Shown: piece after piece, positions 1 through 7,610 of the stretch
Layout: each line of letters starts with the position of its first letter
Numbering within the stretch: the stretch's first letter is position 1
From: an uncultured Myxococcales bacterium
Lineage (GTDB): Bacteria > Myxococcota_A > Polyangia > Nannocystales > Nannocystaceae
NCBI GenBank assembly: GCA_902826865.1
Contig: CADEGN010000027.1
Location: 1-45,059 of the forward strand
Length of the DNA: 45,059 nt
Reading direction: 5' to 3'
Made by a program: the position numbers and the translations under genes
Notes under the pieces: generated by a model
What the model was told of the DNA's origin: nothing
Database searches by the model: none
The model's input: the letters and a program-made list of their open reading frames with translations, nothing else

Positions 1-151
1 GCACCAACCCCATCGACTACCTCACCGACGTCCTCGCTCGACTGCCCGATCACCCAGCTAACCGTATCGGCGAGCTACTGCCGCATCGCTGGCGACCGCC
101 TTGATCCGGCCGTATCGGCCAAGACCCGAAGGTCCAAACCCGTACGGTTAC
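1..151 (+). mobile_element. right end of an IS66-family insertion sequence (left part outside window)
   Basis: The window opens inside a transposase reading frame (3-104) typical of the IS66 TnpC C-terminus. The element probably ends at 151: reading inward from 151 on the minus strand gives GTAACCGTACGGG, a plausible terminal inverted repeat beginning GTAA. From 152 onward the sequence can be aligned to the FG-GAP gene at 2441. The eight bases 152-159 (TTCGCTAC) would be the target duplication, since IS66 elements usually duplicate 8 bp. The other end lies outside the window, so the repeat and duplication cannot be confirmed here. Confidence 0.7.
3..104 (+). CDS. IS66-type transposase TnpC, C-terminal fragment
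   Basis: A 33-codon reading frame enters from the left edge and stops at TGA 102-104. It reads NPIDYLTDVLARLP and then NRIGELLPHRW, the characteristic C-terminal tail of IS66-family DDE transposases, in which a conserved LLPxxW segment closes the protein. Only the tail is inside the window, so catalytic residues and the accessory tnpA/tnpB genes cannot be judged. It has the orientation expected if the element ends at 151. The family call rests on motif recognition. Confidence 0.75.
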   Translation, partial: TNPIDYLTDVLARLPDHPANRIGELLPHRWRPP

Positions 152-690
152 TTCGCTACGGAGGTGTTCCGCTCCGCTGGCACCGTCGAGCACGTAGAGA
201 TGACCCAGCAGGCCAGGTCCGGAAACGACGACGACGATATCCGGCACGTCGCAGAGATCGATCTCACCGTTGTCGTCATCGTCCGTAAGATTCGCCACGA
301 GCGGCGTCGCCACCGACCAGGTCTCCCCGTTGGCGCCAGACCACACCCATTGCAGCTCTGGCTCGAAGCTGTCTGGCGGTGCGCTGATCCGACACTCGCC
401 GACTGCGTCCATGTCGTCGATGACTTTGCAGCTAGGCGGGGGGACATCTCCGGTGTCGGTGCCACTGTCCAACCCGCCGCCATGCACGTCGAACTTTGGC
501 TGAGCTGTCGAACGTGTCCGAGGCGGGGGATGCCGTCCCGCCATGGGTGGTAGTCTCCACAGACGATCCGTCGGTGCCGACGGCCGACGACCCGGCACTG
601 AAGTCCGAGTCAGCCGAGGTCGAGGTGTCGACCGCGCCGACCGATGCAACTGGCGTCGAGCATGAACACAGAGAAAGCGCCGAAGCATCA
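152..690 (-). pseudogene. FG-GAP/VCBS-repeat protein, decayed second copy
   Basis: On the minus strand this segment encodes the N-terminal third of the protein at 1316-2992, including STSADSDFSAGSSAVGTD, the FDVHGGGLD segment and the stretch ending HLYVLDGASGAEHLRSE. Three lesions are visible against the intact copy. An extra T at 495-497 (TTT instead of TT) shifts the frame between the Ser/Thr linker and the FDVHGGG segment. About 21 bp containing the start codon are missing at 686, where the intact copy has 2976-2996. The C-terminal two thirds are cut off at 152 by the IS66 end. It cannot give a full-length product. Confidence 0.85.
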
Positions 691-1135
691 GCCCTGTGTC
701 CTCCACCGCGGTGGCTCAGTGCTCGGCCGAGAGAACTCACGCGATTCGATGCGCGGTTTCGATGTCCAGGCCGAACGGGCATTCGGGCAGGCGTTTTGGC
801 GAAGAGTTCACGTCGCGGCCGGGCGCGCGATTCGCAGTTCGCACGCGGTCGGTCGCGGCCGCTGGCGGAGCGGAATCACCCAGGCGTACGCACCGCGGAC
901 TCCCGCGACGTGCCGCCGGCAGGCGCTGCTAGACTCGGTGACGCCCATGCCCGGCGCGACCGCTCTCGCCGTCGCTCTCGCCGTCACACCTGAGGTCGCC
1001 GATCGTCTCAGCATCGGGTCGGCGTGTTTCTGCAAACGGAGGGTGTCGTCACGATTGTCCGCCCGCGGTTCGGCGTCGATGGCCTCGGCCAGCGATTCGC
1101 GGCTGAGTTCGCGGGTTGCGTTCCGGACACCGGAT
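152..1135. repeat. degenerate tandem duplication of 2441-4212
   Basis: This block repeats 2441-4212 in the same orientation and order: FG-GAP gene 5-prime part, intergenic region, and envelope-protein gene. The best-conserved part (about 520-720 against 2808-3028) is almost identical. The block has an internal deletion of about 770 bp at 1018 (intact copy 3329-4097), after which identity resumes for about 115 bp. The intact FG-GAP 3-prime half lies between the two blocks, as expected from tandem duplication. Confidence 0.9.
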
Positions 1136-1201
1136 TACGAGGTCCCCCCGCCCGACGTGCCGAGCATAATCATCGGGTTTCGGTGCGCGGCGGATCCGTA
1201 G
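947..1201 (+). pseudogene. envelope-protein gene remnant (copy of 3259-4233)
   Basis: The frame starts MPGATALAVALAVTPEVADR, matching the start MLGAIALGIALAITPEVADR of the intact gene at 3259. At about 1018 it jumps to sequence equal to intact-copy position about 4098, so roughly 770 bp (some 256 codons) are missing. The joint is out of frame, so the downstream residues are unrelated to the intact protein until a stop at 1201. A TAGACT box upstream is conserved in both copies. Any product would be a short signal-peptide-like segment with a nonsense tail. Confidence 0.85.
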
Positions 1202-1315
1202 GATTCTCGCGAGCTGCCCCGCGTGCACGAACCCCACAGCCGAGCCCACCGCGGGCGTCACACCGATGTGCCGCGGATTGTGCACGCGCTTTTGTCGATC
1301 GACGGTTACCCCGCT

Positions 1316-2992
1316 TCATCCCGCGGGGCGGGGCTGACAAACGCTCCCTCCCTCGATCTGTGCATTGGTCCGAAACGTGTTGAGCCGCTCCCAGTGGCGG
1401 GGCTCAAACTGCGGGATCGTGCCATCCTCGCGCACGTTCGTAACGTGATACGTATGCTGATTCCAGATGCGGCGTGCCTGGATCCACCGATCCTCCACAT
1501 CGCGGATCAACTGCACCGTCGGCGACGGGGGGTTCTCACCAAAGTAGTTCGAGACGACCACGATCTCCGCTGAGCCGTCGTTATCCACATCAGCGACCAC
1601 CGGGTACTCAATCAGTGTCTGGCTTGCTCGTGGGGCTTGCAGGAGCGCCGACCCGGTGCCGTCAAACACGAACATCGTGGTCTCGTCGGCGTACATCGCG
1701 TCGGCGATGCCGTCGCCGAGGAAGTCAAACGCGGTGCCGGCAGCTGCGCCTGTCAGATCGGAGACATCGGCCGACCACAGGATGCTCGCGTCCCCCTCGT
1801 AGGCCGTGTAGTGGTTCGCGGAGCTCACCGCAAACTCCGCCAGCTGGTCGCCATCAAGGTCGTGCACCGTGGCCGGCCGGAACCAGTTGAGCGAGCCTGC
1901 AGGATCGCCGGTCGGGCGCTGGTCGAGGAACTTTGTGGTGCCATTGTGCTCAAGCATCGAAACACCGTTGCTGTTCGTCACGAGCACCTCGGCGTCCGGA
2001 TCATCGTCGAGATTTGCGATTTGCGGGTATCCCGGCGTCGACACGTCTGGGTTGAAGTAGTACTCCGTACCGTCCGCATGGTAGGCCGCGTTTGCGAGCA
2101 CAACCTCAAGCGAACCGTCGCCATCGAGGTCCGCCGCAGCGGTGGCCGAGTAGAAGCCGGGGTCTTGCGTTGCCGCCCACAAGCGCGATCCGTTGTGATC
2201 TGCCACGATATTACCCGCGATGATCTCGACCTCTCCGTCGTTGTCGAGATCGGCAAGCGCGATCGCACCGCAGTACGGCTCGACCCACTCAGCGCCTGTC
2301 CACTTTAGCGTGCCGTCGTGCTCGAATGCGAGCAGCAAGTTGGGCTCGCCTACGGGACTCATCGTGGTCGTAACGATCTCGGGTAGACCGTCGTCGTCGA
2401 TGTCACCGATTGCAGGCGTAATGCAGGGGTCGACCTCAGTCTCGATCCGAAAGTGCTCGGCCCCGGTCTGGCCATCGAGGACGTATAGATGCCCGGGCAC
2501 GCCGTGCTCGTAGGCGACCTCGACGGCGGCGACCACCACGACGTCAGGCGTGTCGCACAGATCGATCGTGCCGTTTGCGTTGTCGTCGGTAAGGTTCGCC
2601 ACGAGTGGAGTGACGGCGCTAAATGGCTCGGTCGCGCTCGTCCAGCTCCACTGCACGTCGGGTGTGAAGCTGTCAGGCGGCGCGGACTTGCCGCACTCGC
2701 CGACTGCGTCCATGTCGTCGACGACTGTGCAGGTGGGCAGGGGGACGCCTCCGGTGTCCAACCCGCCGCCATGCACGTCGAACTTGGCTGAGCTGTCGGA
2801 CGTGTCCGAGGCGTGGGATGCCGTCCCGCCATGGGTGGTAGTCCCCGCAGACGGTCCGTCGGTGCCGACGGCCGACGACCCGGCACTGAAGTCCGAGTCA
2901 GCCGAGGTCGAGGTGTCGACCGCGCCGACCGATGCAACTGGCGTCGAGCATGAACACAGAGAAAGCGCCGAAGCTCGGATGATTCGTCTCAT
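1316..2992 (-). CDS. FG-GAP/VCBS repeat protein, probably exported
   Basis: The product is 558 aa from ATG 2992. A short hydrophobic N-terminus containing LCSC is followed by a Ser/Thr/Asp linker (residues about 20-75). At least six beta-propeller-type FG-GAP/VCBS repeats carry Ca-binding-like loops: GDIDDDGLPEI, ADLDNDGEVEI, ADLDGDGSLEV, ANLDDDPDAEV, HDLDGDQLAEF and ADVDNDGSAEI. The C-terminal block RIWNQHTYHVTNVREDG is a common ending in myxobacterial members. Such proteins form integrin-like propellers at the cell surface, and the ligand is unknown. The gene is divergent from 3259-4233 and is partly duplicated at 152-690. The signal sequence is short and its lipobox weak, so the localisation is inferred. 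Confidence 0.88.
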   Translation of the reverse strand: MRRIIRASALSLCSCSTPVASVGAVDTSTSADSDFSAGSSAVGTDGPSAGTTTHGGTASHASDTSDSSAKFDVHGGGLDTGGVPLPTCTVVDDMDAVGECGKSAPPDSFTPDVQWSWTSATEPFSAVTPLVANLTDDNANGTIDLCDTPDVVVVAAVEVAYEHGVPGHLYVLDGQTGAEHFRIETEVDPCITPAIGDIDDDGLPEIVTTTMSPVGEPNLLLAFEHDGTLKWTGAEWVEPYCGAIALADLDNDGEVEIIAGNIVADHNGSRLWAATQDPGFYSATAAADLDGDGSLEVVLANAAYHADGTEYYFNPDVSTPGYPQIANLDDDPDAEVLVTNSNGVSMLEHNGTTKFLDQRPTGDPAGSLNWFRPATVHDLDGDQLAEFAVSSANHYTAYEGDASILWSADVSDLTGAAAGTAFDFLGDGIADAMYADETTMFVFDGTGSALLQAPRASQTLIEYPVVADVDNDGSAEIVVVSNYFGENPPSPTVQLIRDVEDRWIQARRIWNQHTYHVTNVREDGTIPQFEPRHWERLNTFRTNAQIEGGSVCQPRPAG

Positions 2993-4212
2993 CGCATCAG
3001 CCCTGTGTCCTCCACCGCGGTGGCTCAGTGCTCGGCCGAGAGAACTCACGCGATTCGATGCGCGGTTTCGATGCCCAGGCCGACGAGCATCCGGGGCGAG
3101 CGGCGTTTGGGCGAAAAGTTCGCGTCGCGGCCGCGCGCGCGACTCGCATTTCGTACGCGGCGGTCGCGGCCGCTGGCGGAGCGGAACCATCCGGGCGTAC
3201 GCACCGCGGACTCCCGCGACGTGCCGCCGGCAGGCGCCTGCTAGACTCGGTGAAGCCCATGCTCGGCGCGATCGCTCTCGGCATCGCCCTCGCCATCACA
3301 CCTGAGGTCGCCGATCGTCTCAGCATCGATCTCGATGCTCCGAGCGACTGCATGGATGGGAATGCGGTGAGGGCGGCCATCGAGCGTTACGTGGGGCGAG
3401 ACAGCTTCGGCCCCGAAGTCGAGGACGTTGAGATCACGATCTCCGTGCGGCCCCGCGCGGCTAGCTACCTCCTCGCCGTTGACGTAACCCTGCCGGGTGG
3501 CACCGTCGAACGCGAGATCGTGGCCGCCAGCTGTCCCGAGCTCGTGGAGGCCGCGGGCTTGATGATCGCGGTTGCACTCGATCCGCTGCGTGTTGCCACG
3601 GCTGTCGCCCCGCGGGTGGAGCCGCTTCAACCCAAACCCGGAACGCCACGCGAAACCGCCGCCCCGCCCGCGTCCAAGCCAGCCGGGCCGCCAGCAGCCA
3701 GACCAGTGCGTGCGCGCCCGTGCGATTATCTCGAGCTTGGCGTTGGGGGAGGGATCGAGGTTGGCATACTCCGTCGTGTTGCCGGGGCCGCGCGGGCGAC
3801 GGTTGCCTGCACGCGTTCTTGGCTGCGGATCGAACTCGCGGGCGGTTTCAGCTCGCCGGGGCGCCTGCGACCGTTCGCGGAGCGCCCCGAGGCGAGCATT
3901 GCGATCATGGCGGGCGGGCTTGGGCTGCGCGGTTGCGTGGCGCTACGGATCGGGCCTTTGGAAATGCCGTCGTGCGTCGGCTTCGAAGCCGGTGTCGTGC
4001 GTGGCTCCGGGCACGGAATCGCCACGATGCGTGTGTCGCACCGCGCCTGGGCGGCGGCGGTCGTGGGCCAGGGGATCGCGTGGTTCTCCCGCCACCGCGT
4101 CGGCGTGTTTCTGCAAACTGAGGGTGTCGTCACGATTGTCCGCCCGCGGTTCGGCGTCGATGGTCTCGGGCAGGGATTCGCGGCTGGGTTCGCGGGTTTT
4201 CGCCTGATTGCG
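2441..4212. repeat. intact parent of the 152-1135 duplication
   Basis: This segment holds the 5-prime part of the FG-GAP gene, the divergent intergenic region (2993-3258) and nearly all of the envelope-protein gene. It corresponds piece by piece to 152-1135, apart from the deletions described there. Both genes are open here, so this copy is taken as the functional one. Confidence 0.88.
3242..3247 (+). promoter_or_regulatory. possible -10 box for the envelope-protein gene
   Basis: TAGACT lies 11 bp before ATG 3259 and is preserved in the decayed copy (TAGACT before ATG 947). A start about seven bases downstream would leave almost no leader. No convincing -35 was seen. Confidence 0.3.
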
Positions 4213-4233
4213 GGCCCCGCGGTCCGCCTGTGA
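3259..4233 (+). CDS. predicted envelope protein of module A (barrel-like C-terminal half)
   Basis: The product is 324 aa from ATG 3259; GTG 3250 is an alternative, and the upstream open frame duplicates non-coding sequence of the repeat. It starts with a hydrophobic signal-like segment, then a globular N-terminal domain (DLDAPSDCMDGNAVRAAIERY and CPELVEAAGLMIAVALDP), a Pro/Ala-rich linker (about 120-155), and a C-terminal half of alternating short strands rich in Gly, Val and Arg, suggesting an outer-membrane barrel-like fold. The product at 39368-40438 has the same plan (APSSCGSARDVENRI, CEELIEATALLVAVALEP). No named family was recognised. It sits 55 bp upstream of the sigma factor gene, as does its paralogue in module B. 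Confidence 0.75.
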   Translation: MLGAIALGIALAITPEVADRLSIDLDAPSDCMDGNAVRAAIERYVGRDSFGPEVEDVEITISVRPRAASYLLAVDVTLPGGTVEREIVAASCPELVEAAGLMIAVALDPLRVATAVAPRVEPLQPKPGTPRETAAPPASKPAGPPAARPVRARPCDYLELGVGGGIEVGILRRVAGAARATVACTRSWLRIELAGGFSSPGRLRPFAERPEASIAIMAGGLGLRGCVALRIGPLEMPSCVGFEAGVVRGSGHGIATMRVSHRAWAAAVVGQGIAWFSRHRVGVFLQTEGVVTIVRPRFGVDGLGQGFAAGFAGFRLIAGPAVRL

Positions 4234-4288
4234 AAATTCTTCGGCCGCCGCCTACTGAGTTCGCGCGGCGTCGGACATAGATGGAGCA

Positions 4289-4843
4289 GTGACGGCCTGC
4301 TCCGCAGAGGTCCGCGCGGCGCCAGCGGCGGCGGCAGGGGAGTTGGCGTGGTTCGAGTCGCTGTTTCGCGCGCATTTCTCGGCAACCGTGCGATGGGCGC
4401 TCGCCCTGGGGGTAGAGAGGGAGTCCGCCGAAGACGTCGCGCAGCAGGTGTTCCTCGTCGCATATCGCAAGCTGTCCGGCACTGGGGACAGCTGCTCCAA
4501 GGGCTGGCTATTTGAGATCGCGCGGCGGGTGTGTGCGAATCATCGCCGCGGACGCGCCCGCGATGCCTCGCGGCGCAGCCACCTCGAGACCCCAGCCGAT
4601 GTTGTGGCGCTCGAGGATGACATTGAACGCGCCCGCGCGGCCGCCATGTTGCAGCGATTTCTCGATGAACTGCCCGAGGAGCAACGCCTCGTTTTCGTGC
4701 TCTATGAGGTCGAGGATCTCGATGCGCCCGAGGTCGCGCGAGTTCTAAGCATCCGCGCTGATCAAGTCCATGCGCGGGTGCGGCTGGTCCGGGACAAGCT
4801 GGCTCGCTTCGTCGCGTCTCAGCGCGGGAAGGAGCAAACATGA
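4289..4843 (+). CDS. ECF-type RNA polymerase sigma factor
   Basis: The product is 184 aa from GTG 4289; no in-frame ATG gives a better start. Region 2 covers about residues 24-62 (LFRAHFSATVRWALALGVERESAEDVAQQVFLVAY) in two recognisable pieces: the helix before the linker and the DVAQQVF core that contacts the polymerase. Region 4 is near residues 123-170 (ELPEEQRLVFVLYEVEDL, then the helix-turn-helix DAPEVARVLSI). There is no extra C-terminal domain, unlike the paralogue at 40650. The gene overlaps the next one by 4 bp (ATGA), so the two are probably translationally coupled, with the neighbour a likely anti-sigma or anchoring partner. Confidence 0.9.
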   Translation: MTACSAEVRAAPAAAAGELAWFESLFRAHFSATVRWALALGVERESAEDVAQQVFLVAYRKLSGTGDSCSKGWLFEIARRVCANHRRGRARDASRRSHLETPADVVALEDDIERARAAAMLQRFLDELPEEQRLVFVLYEVEDLDAPEVARVLSIRADQVHARVRLVRDKLARFVASQRGKEQT

Positions 4844-5640
4844 ACGATCCATCGCTGCGACTACTGATCGACGCTTGGAAGCAGACGCGGACGCCATCGC
4901 CGGCGCGGATCGACGCGGCGTGGACAGCGACGCGCGCGCGGATCGAAGGCGGCCCGGCGATGACCGGCGCGAAGCATCCAACGAGGATCCGGATCGCCAG
5001 GTTCGGGATTGTGGTGGCCCTCGTCGGTGCCGGTGTCGGCCTGCGGGCGAAGCTCGCGGACCCGCCGCGTGCGACGGTCGAGCAGCCCGAGGGCTCGAAC
5101 GCCACCGGAACAGAAGTTGCTGCCACGATCGCGCCAGTGGCTCCGCGATCGACTGCGTCCCTGTCCGTGCCAATCTCGGCGGTCGCCCAACACGATGACC
5201 TGCAGACCGCGCCGACGCCACTGCCTGCGATCGATGGGCCGTTGGCCGCGTCGACGGCGGGCAAGCGTGGAGTCAGGCCGCGGCCGAAATCACCACCCGG
5301 ACGGGGCGCCGCGCAGGCCCCCACATCCGAACGTCTTGAGCTCGAGCCCGCCGCGCCCACCGCGGCGATCTCACTCGCCGAGGAACTCGCGCTTCTGCGG
5401 CGGGCCCGCGAGGCGCTGCGTCATCGCAATGCTGCGCGCGCGCGCGACATTGTCGTGGAACACCGGGCGCGTTGGCCGACGAGCGCGTTTTCCGAAGAAC
5501 GCGAAGCGACGTTTGTGATGGCCTTGTGTGCGCTGGGGCGCCGGGATGAGGCCGAACGCCGGGCCGCTGGGTTTCGCGCGCAGTATCCTGACTCGGCCTT
5601 CGCGGCGGGGTTGATCGACGCCTGCGCAGCGGAAAAATGA
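4840..5640 (+). CDS. membrane-anchored TPR-like protein, candidate sigma-factor partner
   Basis: The product is 266 aa. A short cytoplasmic head (1-51) precedes one membrane helix (about 52-68, FGIVVALVGAGVGL). A long Ala/Pro/Thr linker (70-180) follows, then an alpha-helical tail with TPR-like repeats (about 180-262: LAEELALLRRAREALRHRN, and ALCALGRRDEAERRAAGF). The tail resembles the C-terminal domain of the fused sigma protein at 40650-41936. The cytoplasmic head contains no zinc-binding anti-sigma motif. Overlap with the sigma gene suggests it modulates or tethers that factor; this is inference from gene order and from the fused paralogue. Confidence 0.75.
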   Translation: MNDPSLRLLIDAWKQTRTPSPARIDAAWTATRARIEGGPAMTGAKHPTRIRIARFGIVVALVGAGVGLRAKLADPPRATVEQPEGSNATGTEVAATIAPVAPRSTASLSVPISAVAQHDDLQTAPTPLPAIDGPLAASTAGKRGVRPRPKSPPGRGAAQAPTSERLELEPAAPTAAISLAEELALLRRAREALRHRNAARARDIVVEHRARWPTSAFSEEREATFVMALCALGRRDEAERRAAGFRAQYPDSAFAAGLIDACAAEK

Positions 5641-6183
5641 TGTCGTGCGATCGAGGTCGATTGAGGTTAGGCGTCGTGGTACCCTCGCAACTACGGTGCC
5701 AACGACGGTTGCCACTGCGGCTGTGGAAGTCTCGACCCAGACTGCCCACCCAATCCATCGCAGTCGTTCACCGACTTGGACTGGATGGATGCGTGCGACT
5801 ACGACGACTGCGGGTTCGGCGTCGTAGACGCTCGGAACATCGCGAGCTGCGACTTGGGATACGATGACGAGCCCGATGGTGGCGATGGTGGCGACGGTGG
5901 AGAGCAGGGTAGCGCGTGCGACGAGCACCCGGACTGCGGCGTCGACTTGATCTGCAATCCCAACACGTACCGATGCCAGGCTAGCCCGGATCCGTTCAGT
6001 GTCGATCGGTGCGAGCTGTTCTACGGCGATCCAAGCGTAGTCGACTGTTCGACCTCGACGTGCCTCGGGTCCGACGATTGCCCCGTGGGCGAAAGTTGCG
6101 GCGTAGATACCAGCGGCTTGGCCCCGCGCCGTGTATGCGTCCCAAGCCGCTGGTGGAACGGCCCAGGCATCCAGCCGGATTGA
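5637..6183 (+). pseudogene. cysteine-rich envelope protein gene, 5-prime disrupted
   Basis: An ATGATG at 5637 overlaps the stop of the preceding gene, exactly as the lipoprotein start overlaps its upstream stop at 41936 in module B. That frame does not continue into the conserved coding sequence. The coding signal resumes one frame over from 5671 to the stop at 6183: WYPRNYGANDGCHCGCG, DPDCPPN, and later CDEHPDCGVDLICNP and CLGSDDCPVGESCGVD. The cysteine spacing matches secreted myxobacterial proteins, but no signal peptide or start remains in this frame. A deletion joining the start to a later part of the gene explains the structure. The segment from 5785 could only be translated from a weak internal start. 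Confidence 0.65.
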
Positions 6184-6224
6184 GAAACCCTGCCTGCCCA
6201 GCCGGTCGGCACCGTCTCGCGTGA

Positions 6225-7610
6225 TCAGGCCTCGATCTCGGCCACGCTCTGATTCGTAGCGTACTGGTCGGTGCCCCAGGTCTCGACGGGGGCACCGATC
6301 GCCTTCAAGCAGGTGAACGGGACGCGTGCCGCATTCGCGCCCGCGAGCGACACGTGGACACCCGGATATGCGAGCGCACCTCCGGCCCTGCCGGCCACGA
6401 GCAGTGGATAGTCGTTGAACGCGTGGTCCCAGCCGCCGGAGACGTCGCTCGTGGCGAGCACGCACGAGCGGTCGAGCAGGTTGCCCTCCACCTCGGGGAG
6501 CGCCTTCAGGGCGGCGACGAAGTCACCGAATACGTCGATGAAGTAGCGGAGCCCGGTGAGCACGTTCTGGTTGTAGCCGTTCTGGTGCTCGTACTCGTGG
6601 AACGAGGTGCCGAGCCCGGCGCCGGTGATGCCGATGTCGGGATAGTCAACGTGCGATGCGGGACTCGAAAACTCGATCGTGACGACGCGCGTGAGGTCGC
6701 AGGCGAACGCCATCGCCACGAGGTCCGCCATCGCCTTCGCGCGCTCGCGCTCCGACGCCGGGTTGCCCGGGTCCGGCAGCAGCGCGCACGATTCGCCCGG
6801 CATCACGACCGCGGTCAGGCGGTTCTGCAGCTCGTAGATCCCCTCGAGGTGAAGGTCGAGGCGCGCGCGATCGTTCTTGCCCAGCTTTCCGCGCAGGGCG
6901 GCAGCATCCGCGGTGATGGCATCGAGCACGTTCGCCCGCGCAACCAGGACCGGGTCGGCCTCGCCGGGATTCACGCGTGGCAGTCCAGCTCCGAAGAGTA
7001 GGGCGAACAACTCGCTGGGATCCATGATCGGCGGGTTGAACACGTACGGTGCGGGATGGGAGATGTAGCTGACCGCGGTGCCGGGGTGATTGCTGCTGCC
7101 CGCATCCGACGTGTGCACGGGCGTGACCGCGAGCGTGAGCGACCGAAACGGCGACGTGCCGGCGAGGTGCTCGGCGGCGATGTGATCGACCGACGGCGAC
7201 GGCACGGTCAGGAAGTTCCAGTCGTCGTTCTGCCCCGCGTACGAGCGGTGCAGCAGGGGATTGCCCCCGGCGAGGATGCCAACGGCACCCTCGACGTGCG
7301 GATTGTTCGTGCCCGGGACCGGCAGCGCGGCGCCGCTGACGATGTTGACGTAATCCTTCACCGCGGCGATGCCGGCGAGGTGAACGCTCGGCTCCCAACC
7401 GGCGCCCTGCGTCGCGGGGGCCCACGCCCCTGGGTTCGTGCCGTTGCCCCAGAACCACACCCCGAAGCGCAGCGGCAGCGGAGTGCCGCCGGCGAGCGCA
7501 TCGCCATGCGGGTTGAGCATCGCTTCCAAGAGCGGCAGCGCGACGGCGACCCCGGTCGCGCCCGCCATCCCGCGCAACAGCGTGCGCCGTCCGATGGACT
7601 TGCACCTCAT
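6225..7610 (-). CDS. DUF1552 family protein with Tat-like signal
   Basis: The product is 461 aa from ATG 7610. The N-terminus MRCKSIGRRTLLRGMAGATG carries a twin-arginine motif (RRTLLRG) and a hydrophobic stretch, so export in folded form is likely. The body matches the DUF1552 family as I know it: FGVWFWGNGTNPGAWAP, ARLDLHLEGIYELQNRL, AMAFACDLTRVVTIEFSS, FHEYEHQNGYNQNVL and VLATSDVSGGWDHAFNDYP. The family is abundant in planctomycetes and myxobacteria and is almost always encoded next to a DUF1592 protein. The reaction is unknown, although the fold is thought to resemble that of sulfatases or phosphatases. It overlaps the upstream DUF1592 stop by 4 bp (ATGA). Confidence 0.93.
   Translation of the reverse strand: MRCKSIGRRTLLRGMAGATGVAVALPLLEAMLNPHGDALAGGTPLPLRFGVWFWGNGTNPGAWAPATQGAGWEPSVHLAGIAAVKDYVNIVSGAALPVPGTNNPHVEGAVGILAGGNPLLHRSYAGQNDDWNFLTVPSPSVDHIAAEHLAGTSPFRSLTLAVTPVHTSDAGSSNHPGTAVSYISHPAPYVFNPPIMDPSELFALLFGAGLPRVNPGEADPVLVARANVLDAITADAAALRGKLGKNDRARLDLHLEGIYELQNRLTAVVMPGESCALLPDPGNPASERERAKAMADLVAMAFACDLTRVVTIEFSSPASHVDYPDIGITGAGLGTSFHEYEHQNGYNQNVLTGLRYFIDVFGDFVAALKALPEVEGNLLDRSCVLATSDVSGGWDHAFNDYPLLVAGRAGGALAYPGVHVSLAGANAARVPFTCLKAIGAPVETWGTDQYATNQSVAEIEA

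Noticed and set aside
3726..5360. 544-codon open frame on the minus strand
   Set aside because: It is antisense to the envelope protein, sigma factor and TPR-like genes, is Arg/Pro/Ala-rich, and has no domain or signal.
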